Shown piece after piece: positions 48,380 to 60,083 of a stretch of 64,000 bases of DNA. The stretch comes from Tachypleus tridentatus (taxonomy: Eukaryota; Arthropoda; Merostomata; Xiphosura; Limulidae), in the NCBI RefSeq assembly GCF_004210375.1, contig NC_134831.1, positions 45,170,035 through 45,234,034 of the forward strand. Reading direction: 5' to 3'. Under the pieces are notes generated by a model that saw only the letters and a list, made by a program, of their open reading frames with translations, had not been told where the DNA came from and ran no database searches. Positions within the stretch are counted from its first letter, which is position 1; every line of letters starts with the position of its first letter. A program made the translations under genes and the position numbers.

Positions 48380-50330
48380 AAAAACAAAACAACGGAAATC
48401 AACCACCAGAAAGAAAACAACAAATCCATCAACAACCTCTCTTTCCAGGTAGAACTGAAAACATCTATTTTCCCGAAACACCTCAAAACAGTATCTTAAA
48501 CAACTTTTTCAAAGAATTTTCACGCAAAACCATCAACATAATTTCACACAAAAGATAACTAAAAAACAATCTCACACGAAAATATATTAATTCTATAAAC
48601 AACCTAAAACAAGACAATAACATCAAACTTCTAAAAGCAGAAAAAGGCAATACTATAGTTATAATAAACACAAATGAGTATATTCAAAAAGTGAATAACA
48701 TCTTATCAGATACAAATGTAAACCAATACACAGAAATCAAACAAAAATGCATGAAAACCAACTAAACAAATATTACTACAAATGAAAAAAGAGCAACAAC
48801 ACAATCTTGGAAAACCTTTATTCTTACCGACTCATGCACACCAGAACTACATCCCAAACCTCATAAACACGAATGTCCACTACGATCCATAATGTCAATC
48901 TATGAATCGTTCAACAACAACCTTGGTAAGTACATAGCGTGGACATTTTCTATATATGTGACATCAACCAGCTCCTTTTTAAAAACTCTTTTAACTTTAC
49001 ATCTATTCTTGATCAACCAAGCCATTAAGCCGTAATGGCCAGTTTTGATATAATCTCCCTCTTCATAAAAGTCCCAACTTCCGAAGCCTGCAACATAGTT
49101 CTACAACTTTATAACCAAGACCCCAACCCATTAATACACATCCCTAGAAACCAATTAGCAACACTTATAGAATCCACTATCACTAAAACTAACTTTATGC
49201 TCAATGTCCAATACTACCTGCAAATAAATGTCTTAAGTATGGGCAATCCCCTTGTCACCAGTTCAGCCTTATACCCACTTCTGTAGCGGTACAGATATGT
49301 TGACTATACAATTACTGGATTCACATCTACAGAACACACACTTAGTTTTCCACCCATATTATTTCCATACGACCCAACATTAAGTTAACCTATGACCACG
49401 ATAAAACTAACCAAATAGCATTTCTCAACCTTAATATTACAAGAACTGATACACAATTTAAAACAGAAATGAACAGAAAAATTGCTCATATTGAACTATA
49501 CACTCCCTAGGACTAAGCACATGAAACAAAACAAAAACTCAACTTATTAAGAAACCAAATAAACACAGCCACAAAATTACGTTCACCCGATAAAATTCAC
49601 GACAAAATCAGCCAACTAAAACAACATTTTATCAACATTAAAAAATTTCCTTGAAAATTCGTTAAAAAATTACACACACACACTCACACACCTGGATCAA
49701 CAACAAATTATAAAACCTTATACTGCTGCATATTATATGCTCTCGATATCAGCGAACAAATAACCAACATTTAGGAAAAACTTATTACAAAATAACATTC
49801 CAGTAAACACTAAGTTTATTCACAAACCTGATACAAAACTAAAGTCCATACTATGTAAAAACTACACTGACAAACACAACACCAACATTATTTATAAAAT
49901 ACAATGTGATAACTGCCACGACTTCTATATTGGAGAAACGAGTAGGAAAATGTAAACCAGATTCAAAGAACATGAAAATCATCTTCATGTGTTTTCAAAC
50001 ACTGCAAATCAAATAAATGCAACATAATCTTAAAAAACACCCAGATACTAAATAAAGAAACAAATGTAAACAAACGCAAAATCAAAGAAACCCTACTTAT
50101 ACAGCAACTAAAACCAAATTTGAGCCAATATAAAGGAACATCTTTATACATATGCTAATTAAAAACCTAACATCTAACTGCACTGCCCCCTACAATCCAG
50201 TACCCGTTTACACTGTCGTCCCTAAGACAAATACCCGTCAACGACCAGTTGCAAACCTGAAAATGATCTAAGAAGGTCGAAACGTTGTTCTGTATTTTAT
50301 TTTAATTAAAGTTTTAATACCCGTATCAGC
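48380..50330 (+). mobile_element. Penelope-like element, reverse transcriptase plus GIY-YIG endonuclease, decayed
   Basis: Translated pieces in order: NNIKLLKAEKGNTIVIINT (about 48620-48675); PLRSIMSIYESFNNNLGKYI (48880-48945); MASFDIISLFIKVPTSEACN (49035), matching the SFDvvSLFtniP motif of the reverse transcriptase; MGNPLVTSSA (49240); RYRYVDYTITGF, corresponding to the YVDD box with its second Asp replaced; IAFLNLNITRTDTQFKTEMN (49417); and NIIYKIQCDNCHDFYIGETS (49888), a GIY-YIG endonuclease signature. The reverse-transcriptase/GIY-YIG order defines Penelope-like elements. At 50258 'gatctaagaaggtcgaaacg' resembles the terminal sequence common in such elements. Several stops and frameshifts make it inactive. 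Confidence 0.85.
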
Positions 50331-50837
50331 TGTTTTTAGAATACAATTGGTTACTTAAAACAAACGAATTACATCGTACGTATCTTATTTCATCACGTCG
50401 ATGAAAATGTGGCTTATGTTTTATCTGTCAATAATAACAAAACATTTTTCACGTTATTAAATAATTTTCAGATCAAGATATCTTTTGTTTTCAATTCTTT
50501 ATTTTGTGAGCGTTTCAACAGTTTCCTGTTTCGTAAAACGTATTACAATCAGCACAAACTAGAGATTGAGCTCTTGTACAATCGCTACTGTAATAAATGT
50601 TTCAATAACCTTAACGGTGATGTTATCTAAATGATGAAATGCCTTATCACAATACATTATGAATAGTAATAACCTCCACTGACGAAACTTTCACTAATGT
50701 GATAACGTCAAAATCATGGTTATGGTACCAGAGGAATATATTTTAGGATGTAAAGAGCCTTAATAAATTATGGAGTTGAAACTGTCTGAAGAAACTATTT
50801 GTGAAGTTGAACTTTTAAATGCCATTGAAATTTTATT
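50331..50837. other. spacer with an unrecognised 73-codon frame
   Basis: A + strand frame at 50409-50630 has no recognised motif. On the minus strand a short cysteine-bearing stretch follows an acceptor 'atttattacag' near 50575, but it meets a stop quickly and has no good donor. Confidence 0.3.
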
Positions 50838-51910
50838 ATGTCTTATATTCCACGTCTGAGTAGTGGTATTTGCTTGTCTCTGCTTTTACTATGGCCATGT
50901 CTTGTTACGTGCCAGAAGTTTAACGTATCAAATTGTTCGATTGTCCAGAAACTGTATAAAGCAAATGGGCATTGCCAGAATAAAAGGGGTACTCCAAGTG
51001 TGCTGTCTTCAGAATCCTGAAAGGTTAATGGACTAAAGAAAATAACAAAAAAAAAAAAAGAAAACAGAAAGACACCGAAAAATTACTGTCAGAGATGACA
51101 ATGTTTTAAACAGGTTAACACGTCAATGTCTGAAGAAGTCTTGCGACCACTTATGACAAGAATGGCATTAACACATTCGTTTTAGGGTATCCAAAAGAAC
51201 AGTTAATAGTAGACTGGCCAAAGAAGGTTATTTTGCAAGAAGAGGTGCCTGTAAACTAACATTAACCAGAATTCACTGTATTACTTGGGCAAGACAGTAT
51301 CCAACTTACAGTTAGGACATTGGCGATATGCCATCTTTTCAGATGAGCCATGTTTCCGATTTGTTAAAATTGATGGTAAGGTTCGTGTTCGTCCTTTGAT
51401 TGGAAAAGAGATGAGGAAGTACTATCTTTCTTAGAAGAGGCACACAGGAATGGCGAATTACATTTCTGTGCATCTATTCATAATGGTAAAAATACGACTG
51501 CTTTTCATATTCTCCAGAGAAACGTCAATGGTGCTTCTTATGGATATCATATAGCGATGATATTTCTGCCATATCCTAAGAAAAGGTTTTGAAATAACTT
51601 TGTTTTCTAGAATGACAATGAAACTGCTCACAATGCACGTATTGTACAAGATTATCTCGATCTGGAGGACATTACAAAATTTCCCATGGCAAAATCTCCA
51701 GATTGCATTTCCATTGAGAACTGTTGGGCAGAAATGAGCCCCAAAATTACTAATCACGACCCTTAACCAGCAACTATAGCTGAGTTTTAGCGTCTTCTAG
51801 TGACTAGTTGGAATGAAATGACGGTGAATTACATCACTAACCTTATTAACAGCATGCTGTGTTGCCTGGTGGAGGTTATTATAGTACTAGGAGGACCATC
51901 CAAGTTCTTA
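50838..51910 (+). mobile_element. Tc1-like DNA transposon, decayed
   Basis: The N-terminal helix-turn-helix is visible as KFNVSNCSIVQKLYKANGHC (about 50920-50975), then RHRKITVRDDNVLNRLTRQC (51070-51130). The catalytic core shows RYAIFSDEPCFRFVKIDGKV (51328-51387; first Asp in SDE), NETAHNARIVQDYL (about 51615-51660; the place of the DNAPAH motif) and DCISIENCWAEM (51702-51737; the Glu). Frameshifts and stops separate these parts, so it is dead. Terminal repeats were not located with confidence, so the ends are approximate. Confidence 0.8.
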
Positions 51911-52674
51911 ATGTCTAATATGAACTAACATGAGGTTGCAGACGCTATTTATAATAATTTGTTGTTACATTTTGTGATTGTATGTGTTTTAATAAGATTT
52001 TGTTGTCAACACACATCTTCCCACATGTGTCTGATAAAATTATTTGTTGTTCTAACAAATCATTTACGATGTCTATAGAACTTGTTTTATTGTACAAATT
52101 ACATATTTATATGTTTAATATAACATGCATCTCTTAGTTTAACAATGCTAAGTGTATTTGTATTCCACCTTAATAATTATCATCTTATTTGTTACAAAAT
52201 ATGTAAACATTTTGGACAAGACTGTATTCAGATAAATAACTGATAATTTCTAAGTCGATTAAGACTAATATTCGATAACTTATAACTACTGTCGTTACTA
52301 CCTACAGGTACTTCTAACATTAGTTTTGAAACGCTCATCTAAATGTATGTCCTTTTAGCCCTGACTGATTTTTTTCTATGTTGGTTTAGAATATTTCGGG
52401 TGGAAACATTAGCGTGTATTTGTCGATTTATTTAAATGATTTGAATAAATACATATCTCAACATTACCTTTGTCGTTCTGAATACTCTTATTGAAAGTGT
52501 TCATAAAGTTTGTAATTCCGTACGATTTAGGATTAAAAGATATATTTTGTGTTACACCATATTCTTCAACTCTCTTAAGCTCTTATTTTCTAACAATAAA
52601 ACATTTGACTTACTTGTGTGGAAATTTAACAGATATCTGTTTTAATCAGTATAAACAATATGCAAACAACTTAC
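51911..52674. other. spacer, no recognised feature
   Basis: It may include the 3' flank of the Tc1 copy. No gene or tandem repeat could be supported. Confidence 0.3.
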
Positions 52675-52803
52675 AATAGTCAGAGCCGCTAAGCTTTTAA
52701 TTTCTTCAATAGTTAGAAGCCATGGAAGGAAATAAATTCTATCTAATTGTAAACACGCTTTTCCTTCTAATTCACTTAACTCGTCATATAATGGTATCAC
52801 ATC
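52675..52803 (-). CDS. possible internal exon of an unrecognised gene
   Basis: Exactly 43 codons (DVIPLYDELSELEGKACLQL, then DRIYFLPWLLTIEEIKSLAA) between an acceptor 'atttctatag' and a strong donor ATT/gtaagt, phase 0 at both ends. Composition is protein-like and predicted helical. It lies upstream, in minus-strand order, of the four-exon chain and may belong to the same gene. No linking exon was found. Confidence 0.4.
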
Positions 52804-53164
52804 CTATAGAAATATAAATCATCAATATGGAAATAGATCTGTAAGTGTGCTTATTTCATTTAATTCAAACGTATATTTTAAAAAAATACTTATATCAGAT
52901 GAATTATCTATAATTATCACCAGAAGAAGAATAAGATAAAATAATTGTATGAATGTTGAATTAAAAGTGATTGTATCTGATTTGACTGTAGTTTATATGT
53001 GGACGAGTGACTCAGGTTTGAGTGCTTCCTGTATTATTTCGAAATAGACTTGGACAACTCAAGAATGGCCTATGTCAAATGTTGTCAGTGACCTCTGTTT
53101 GGGATTCCACACGTTCTATTGCTATGCGACATTTGTAAACAATATGTTTCTGTTGGTGTATATA

Positions 53165-53775
53165 CAGTCATGTGAAAAAGTTAGGACACCCTATGAAAGC
53201 CTGTGTATTTGTGTAACATTTTTGGATAAATAGATATTTAATCTCAATTTTAACAATACTGAGAGATTATAGGAATATAACTAAACAATAAAAACTGAAG
53301 AAAAGACTTTTCAAGATAATCAGTGATTGTAATTCTACAAAAATGCATATTCTAACTGAGGAAAAAATTAGGACACCCCCACATTTATTCCCATTTAAAA
53401 TGGCTCAACTCGCACACAGGTGTATCACACTAGGTGCACATGATTAGAAGATCGTTACTCAGCATTTTGAATGAAGCTTGCCCTATTTATACCTCAGACA
53501 TTTTGTTTGGTGTGCTCCTGACTGTTGAAGTGAGAGTGAGCACCATGGTGAGAGCAAAAGAGCTGTCTGAGGCCTTCAGAAAGAAAATTGTAGCAGCTTA
53601 TGAGTCTGGTGAGGGATTTAAAAAGACTTCAAAAGAGTTTGAAATCAGCCATTCCACTGTCCGGAAAATAGTCAACAAGTGGATGGATTTCAAGACAACT
53701 GCCAACATGCCCAGGTCTGGTCGTCTAAGCAAGTTCACCCCCGAGAGCAGACCGCAAGGTGCTAAAAGAGGTCCT
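53165..53775 (+). mobile_element. Tc1-like DNA transposon, 5' half only
   Basis: Begins after a TA with 'cagtcatgtgaaaaagttag' and 'gacacccta', a typical Tc1-type end; an inner echo 'gaggaaaaaattaggacacc' occurs at 53359. The transposase starts at 53545 with MVRAKELSEAFRKKIVAAYE, a DNA-binding helix-turn-helix. The matching frame later shifts once and continues DRKVLKEV to about 53775, where mariner sequence begins. The catalytic half and right end are absent. Confidence 0.85.
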
Positions 53776-54532
53776 GGTACGCTTCTTTTGTAATGTCCTC
53801 CAGCTCCTTCGTCGCATTTGCCTTAATCTCGGGAATCGTCTCAAATCTTCTTCCTTTCAAGGGTCTTTTGAGTTTGGGGAACAAGAAAAAGTCGTAAGGA
53901 GCAAGGTCAGGTGAGTAGGGGGGTGGGGAAGAACAGTGATCGAGTGTTTGGTCAAAAACGCACGAGTTCTGAGGGCTGAATTTCGCAGCAACGCAGTGCA
54001 TCTTCAATTTTTCGGTCAATATCTCGTAACAAGATCCAACTGATATCCCACACTCTTCAGCAAGCTTCCTGACAGTCAGACATAGATTTGCTCGCACCAG
54101 GGTGTTGATTTTGTCGACGTGTGGGTCGTCAGTTGACGTGGAAGGACGTCCAGGACGCTCATCATCTTCAATGGACTGTCGACCATCCTTAAAACGTTCA
54201 TGCCACTTGAAACATGCCGTACGCTTCATAGCAACATCACCGTAAGCCGTGTTAAGCATAGCAAAAGTTTCAGTCGCAGATTTTCCAAGTTTAACACAAA
54301 ATTTCACAGCAAGTCGTTGCTCCTTCAGGTCATTCATTCTGAAATCCGCCAAACGAAAAAATCGCACTTCACTTAAAACCGCGTAGCTAATACACAAATG
54401 AAGATATCTGCAATCGGGAAATGGCGTCGTAATCAGCTGATCTGTGCGAACCTAGCGACACCAAGCGGATTCCCCTGGAACCAACTGGAGCCGCGCAATT
54501 CAAACAGTCCGCGTATTTTTGAACAGCCCTCG
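53776..54532 (-). mobile_element. mariner element, internally deleted and missing its 3' end
   Basis: The 5' end, acgagggctgttcaaaaata in minus reading, abuts a TA at 54533-54534. The transposase starts at 54337 (MNDLKEQRLAVKFCVKLGKS) and keeps ERPGRPSTS, LTVRKLAEECGISVGSCYEI and then YSPDLAPYDFFLFPKLKRPL. Roughly 150 residues between AAKF and YSPDLAP are missing, including the first two catalytic Asp motifs. The C-terminal tail and 3' repeat are also missing at the junction with the Tc1 copy. Not functional. Confidence 0.9.
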
Positions 54533-54667
54533 TATTGTAACATGAGATTGGAAGCTTTTCCATATTTAAAATTAAAATTAAAGTTTATCAAGCTGGTCAG
54601 TGACTTTAAATATCGAGCATGTGATTCATGTCAGAAATAGGCCGAAAGAGACCAAGCAAATGTGTTT

Positions 54668-54790
54668 TTTGTTTGAAGTTAAACACAAAGCTACACAGTT
54701 GGTGATCTGTGCTCTGCCCACCATGGATATCAAAACCCAATTTATAGAGTTGTAAGTCTATAGACATACTGCTGTGCCACTGGATGAGAA
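54668..54790 (-). repeat. SINE family C with target duplication
   Basis: 'gaagttaaacacaaagctac', 'tctgcccaccatggatatca', 'catactgctgtgccactgga'. caagcaaat flanks it on both sides. Confidence 0.78.
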
Positions 54791-54799
54791 GCAAGCAAA

Positions 54800-56585
54800 T
54801 TTAAATGTATAGATTATATGTAGTAACCAAGAAACAAGCTACACACAAAGGGGCAACAATACTATTTGTTATTTACACAGTTTATTTAATCTTTAGTGAT
54901 TTACAAAGCTAAGCATGATAAGTAATAATCATTTTCAGGATAACAATGGTAAAATTATGTAAATTATCGACGGTGACAATTGCGTCATTCAAATGATAGA
55001 TAATGTGTGTGATAAAAACTGACATACATAACAGTGTTATAATACCTGTTCAGTTAAAATAACAGTTTTACTTGAAACATTTAGAAAGTAATTATATCTA
55101 AACATTGATTATCTAATCCCGTTGAGACATTTTATGATGATAGCGTCATCGAGACCTTGTAATGCAGTAATAAACTCTAGTAACATAACTTCTGGGCAAC
55201 TCTCGTCTGTCGTGGCGTTCTAGCTGTGCAATTCATAGAATTATAATGCACGTGTATTGCCATCTGGTGGTGTATAATACAGCAATTGCCCCAACCACTA
55301 GGATGCTGTACCTTCTCTAGTCTGGATACAGATATTCAGTTGAGATTACTTCTTGATGCTGTACCATCCTAACTTTGGCTTACTAAAAATATTCTCAGAA
55401 CAACGACTGTCCCAGATGTAAGAATGATACTGGTTTTTTGATACATTTTTATCTAAATATCAATAGTATCCTAAAAACTAGATTTGATTATTGGTATTTA
55501 TTTTATTGTGACTAAAGATACCATTAAAAAGTATTTTAACAATTTATAAGTATTTATATCATTCTGACTATAAGTACCTCTAACAAATAGTTTTGATTTT
55601 TGATATTTATTTAATTCTGATTATAAGTAACCACAAAACTAGTTTTAGTTATTAATATCTATTTTATTCTTACTATAAGTGCAACTAAAACATTTCAAGT
55701 GACGTTATTTGTATCTTAACTAGAAACGTTACTTTTATTAAACGGTGTCAGTTGGACGTAAACTAGAGTGAGATATACGTCACTGGAAATGAACTACATT
55801 ATGTCAGATTAGGTGCTTCAACTGAACATTGTTTTATTCAAAACAAAACAATGTCACCTATTTTGTTATTATTGATCTCCAGGAGAGCCAGGTTTGGAAA
55901 TTACAACCAATAATATATTTAAGGTAACTTATTAATTATAATTTTACTTTTTATGTATATTTACTTAGTAAATGATTATTGTCTAAGTGTTTTTAATGAC
56001 TGCGAATTTTTTTTATTAATTATAGCATAGTGAATGAAATATCGTAATGCTGGTAATGACTTGTAAATGGATAAAACTCATCTATTTCTCTATTGGAAGA
56101 CATTCATTTATTTTTCGTCTATCTAACTACACATAGTGCAAACTTTATAAACACAAGAGTTAATATTATCTCATTTCTATTTAATATGTACATCTAATGA
56201 GATATTGTACATTTGTTTTCAATTTAAATAATGTCTTATGTTTGTAAAAGCAAAACATCAGAGAAACGAATTATGTGACGCTATCCTTAGGTGGTACCCA
56301 AATCCGGACATAATTTTTAACTCCAAGTCATATGTTATTTAACTGACATTTCACTAAATCCCAATGTACGATCTTTTTAAAAGCTGTCTTAATTATCAGG
56401 TAATTAAATGAATATTTGATGCTTTTATATGGAATAATGTTTTGACAATCTTCTTACGGATTTGGCAGATAATTGTTTAATAGCATAAGCTTGCGTAAAT
56501 ATTGTATATTTGTAATAAAGTTTATTTCACTACCAACTCAAGAGATCGCAAAACTTTTCTTGTTAACGAATATTAGATTAGGTTA
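54800..56585. other. spacer with one doubtful exon
   Basis: A 36-codon minus-strand frame at 55219-55109 (contains CPEVMLLEFITALQGLDDAI) ends in a stop and follows a possible acceptor 'gcacagctag'. It is too short to trust. The rest is AT-rich without recognised content. Confidence 0.3.
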
Positions 56586-56762
56586 AATAAAATCATGACT
56601 TATATCTCTAGGGTGATATTTTATTAGCTCAATATTTCGCTTTTACAGCTTCGTCAGGAGACATCAACATTCTACAAATTCACTAATCCTGACGAAGATG
56701 TAGCAGTCAAATATTGAGCTAATAAAATTACGTCCTGCGATATAGGTCGTGATTTTATTTAT
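56586..56762. repeat. imperfect inverted repeat, about 75-bp arms
   Basis: The left arm includes 'ttttattagctcaatatttc' and 'acagcttcgtcagga'. The right arm carries their reverse complements, 'cctgacgaagatgtagcagt' and 'aaatattgagctaataaaat'. A loop of about 30 bases separates them. The cctgacgaagatgta motif resembles the ends of Penelope-like elements, so this may be two opposed element termini. Confidence 0.75.
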
Positions 56763-57705
56763 TTTCATAGAAACGTCTCATGATAAACTCCAGTTTGAGC
56801 TAAACAAAGTTAAGAACAATAACTACAATAGGCTAGTAAATAACTTTTTCATTTATATTCAGAAAATGTTGATAATCTGATTTTCATTTTTAATAAATTC
56901 TTTCTTTTGAAATTGGATTTTAATATTTGATTGGCTTAATTAAACACTTTTAAATAAAAGAAAGACTACTTTGTAAAAATTATATGAAAACGAATTTTTA
57001 TCTATAAGTTAAATGACAGTAAAACTGTGTGAATAAAGAATACAGTTAAAAATTTTTAATACATAAATAAATGTAAATAGAAATATCGTTATACAGTTGT
57101 TTATTTAGGATGATGTAACACATTAAGTTGGAAAGAAAATCAGCTAGGCTTTACAAATATATAAATTCATAGTAATTACTTTCAACGTCAAAAAAAAACA
57201 ATTAGGCGTTGTATTTACTTCACAAATGTTTATATAGAAACAAACAAACGAACAAAAAAAATAAACTTAAGCCGGAAATATGTGGTCAGCTATTTATTAT
57301 TTGAAAATCCTTCTTGGATGAGCTTTTCCTTCGAATAAAAATCTCTGCTTTGTTAATGGTGTTGGATATACAAGACTGCTTATTGTAGGTGTTATTATTC
57401 TGTGAGCTAATATTTAATGATTATTTAGTTTCTACGACAAGGAAGTTAAACGTAATTATCTTAAAGGCGATAGTTTTGACAAGTTCGGTTGCATGTCGCT
57501 GTACGAGTGTACGTTGAGTTTGCAATTATGTTGTTGTCGAAGCTTTATTTATATTGATGACGTCACATTACTCGAATCTCTGCTTATTATTTTTGTTACC
57601 TTAACTGAATATTGTAAAATTCACGTCGTTTGCGTAATTTGCAGAAAGTTCGAGCTCAAGTTATAAAACGAGAAGTTAGCTGGCGTGTGACTGATTAACC
57701 GTAAC
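56763..57705. other. spacer, possible promoter-like stretch
   Basis: 57470-57690 is richer in CpG (cgatag, ttcggttg, tcgctgtacgag, gacgtcac) and contains ttataaaacgag. It could be regulatory, but no adjoining first exon was found. Confidence 0.25.
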
Positions 57706-58312
57706 TTTGTCTGTTTGTTTTTGAATTTCGCACAAAGCTACTCGAGGCCTATCTGTGCTAGCCGTCCCTAATTTAGCAGTGTAAGACTAGAGGAAAGGCA
57801 GCTAGTCATCACCACCCACCGCCGACTTTTGGGCTACTCTTTTACCAACGAATAGTGGGATTGACAAGTGTTTAGGTGTATTCGTATCCACATTTAACTG
57901 ATGGTCTGTTGTACTTCTGAACTGGTTGGGTTCTTTCGCAGGTCCACAACTTTTGTTGTTAGAACAGTGAGATGTAACTTCTTCACGAGATGAAGATAAA
58001 CGGGGCCTTCGGGCTGTATTTTTAATCTTATGTTACCAACTCCACATACCATCCTCAAATCCCTGTGTCACCCTTCCCCCCAACTGAGAAAGACCGGCAC
58101 ATCAGAAGATGAAACAAAACAGAAGCTTAAATGGTTCAATATAAAGTCTCTCCACTGCTCACCATTACACGAATATTTGTTGATTAGTTAACCGTTTACG
58201 TTGCATTATAACGCCCCCACGACTGAAAGGGCGATCATGTCCGGTGTGACGGGGATTCGAACCCGCGACCATTAGATTACGAGTCGAGCGTCTTAACCAC
58301 CTGGCCATGCTG
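57706..58312 (-). repeat. SINE family A interrupted by a ~335-bp insert
   Basis: The tail and body lie at 57706-57865, to 'aatagtgggattgac'. The remainder resumes at about 58200, 'cattataacgcccccacgac', and reaches the head at 58312. The two parts are well preserved, so the SINE was intact before the insertion. Confidence 0.85.
57866..58200. mobile_element. insert of unknown origin within a SINE
   Basis: About 335 bp, starting aagtgtttaggtgtattcgt. It has no inverted ends, poly-A or clear target duplication. One minus-strand frame is open for over 50 codons (contains RRPRLSSSREEVTSHCSNNK) and has ordinary protein-like composition, which could mean captured gene sequence. Its class is unknown. 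Confidence 0.45.
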
Positions 58313-58695
58313 TAACCTAATCTACAACCATATAGTAATTTAGATGAATTACTATTATGTCTTACATATTATAATTTCAATGTCAAATAGAATTTGAGTA
58401 ATTCCAGTTACTAACCACGATATCTGAACTATTTTTGCACTGATTTCCAATATTCGACTTATATTAGTCATTCAGTGCATAAACCATTTGGAACAAAATA
58501 AGACATTGTAGTACGAAATGCAAGTATAGTTTCCGATGTTCTATTCGGATTAAACCCCTTCATTAATTGGATTCTTTGTATGACGTTTAGTTCGTTACCA
58601 GGTCCACATGCATTTTGGAAAAAAATAAGTCTTAAGAACAGGAAACCTTGAGATTATTCAAGTCAACTTTATCCGAAAGCGAGTCTTATAGAATA

Positions 58696-58822
58696 AAATG
58701 ATTGTTTGAAATTAAGCACAAAGCTGCAAAATGGGATCTCTGTGCTCTGCCCACCACGGGTATCGAAACCCGGATTTTAGCGTTGTATGTCTGCAAACAT
58801 ACCGCTGTGGCACAAGGGAGCC
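58696..58822 (-). repeat. SINE family C
   Basis: The best-kept family C copy: 'gaaattaagcacaaagctgc', 'ctctgcccaccacgggtatc', 'gaaacccggattttagcgtt', 'cataccgctgtggcac'. Confidence 0.8.
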
Positions 58823-59084
58823 TTTTCTTAAAGAAAAAATGTTATTAGATTAAATGAACCTAGAATTGTGTTATAAAGTTCAACTTGATACATTTTAATG
58901 AGAGTAGTTTGTGTGATAAATACTTAACTCTTAAAATATTTGGAGGAAATATCCGAGTCACCTCATACCACAATATTTAATACGTTTACAGAATGTGAAG
59001 TACTGTTAGAAGATCAAGTCCACGGTGATTGTTCCATTCAAAAGAAAATGGTGGATTTGATTTTTTATTTCACAGAAAAGTGTA

Positions 59085-59240
59085 TTTTTCAACCCGAGCG
59101 GCCTGGTGAAACTACTCGTCTAATTTCGAACCAGATGGAAGGCAATCAACCAATCGGCAGCTTTATTAGGTTTATACAACCAAATAACGGGATTGACTAT
59201 TGCTTCTTTTAACGTGCCAAGAGCTGAAAGTGTGGAACGT
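59085..59240 (-). repeat. SINE family A-like remnant
   Basis: Only scattered matches ('ggaaggcaatcaaccaatcg', 'aataacgggattgac', 'gccaagagctgaaagtg') in the right order. The 90-codon frame at 58940-59212 overlaps this remnant and is unlikely to be a gene. Confidence 0.4.
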
Positions 59241-60083
59241 ATTCATTATATAAAGCCTCGAAATCCGGATCACTCGAAGCACAGTTCTACATGACTTCCA
59301 ACTGGATACACTCACTATCTACAAAACTTAAGGGTTACGAAGTTGTCTCTACTTGACTGAAAAGTAGCGGATCATAAGAACCTGATAACGGGAACACTAA
59401 CTATAGTTTGAATTAGCAGTAATTAAAAATCAAACACGGTTCATCATGCTTCATACGCTTTTATTAATCGTTAAAACTGAAATCCATTATTTACAAAGAT
59501 CTGACAAAAGAAAAGAAAAACTTTAATTTTACAGAAACATTTTTACAAGTTTGACTTTCAGTAAGAGAAATCGTGTTCCACTGCGACATAAAGAACTACA
59601 GAAATTAAACTAAGTGTGTGTTTGTGAACCAACGAAACTGTAAAATGAAAACAAACAATATTAAAATATAGATCTGACATAATACGTAACATTCTTTAAC
59701 GATTAAACAAATATGTAAACTTCATTTCATTATAACTTTAAACCTTTTTTTTTTCCTTGCTAGGTTTCATGTATTACAGTGTCGTAGCTATTCAAGCTTT
59801 CGTATTTTATTATCAAGTTATGACCCGAAGTTTAACAAATGTTCTGTTTACATTTCACAAGTGTGACATACACAATCACAATTTTACAGTCTTTCAGATG
59901 AAGAATGTCGAGTCGTCTCGTCCATTCTTTTTTTTGGTTTGTCGTGGAGAAAACGTCCTTAAGGTGGTTATTCCATTGTGATCGGATCAAATTCCGAAAC
60001 CACTTCTCTTTGAATGTTCTGTTCATTTCCATGCCTATAAAAAAGAAGTTAACTTTAAATAATCTACGCTTATTCCAAATGAC
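59241..60083. other. spacer, no recognised feature
   Basis: Overlapping 72- to 94-codon frames on both strands around 59757-60123 have no recognised motif. Confidence 0.3.

Noticed and set aside
49670-49690. (ac)n run as a possible CRISPR-like or satellite array
   Set aside because: A short microsatellite only. No CRISPR is expected in an animal genome and no repeat-spacer pattern exists.
55109-55219. 36-codon minus-strand frame as a terminal exon
   Set aside because: It looks protein-like, but it is short, its acceptor is weak and no upstream exon was found. The chance of such a frame is not small.
22514-58312. tRNA genes suggested by B-box-like sequences
   Set aside because: Every such sequence lies in a repeated SINE head with body and tail attached, and the cloverleafs are degenerate. 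No independent tRNA gene was seen.
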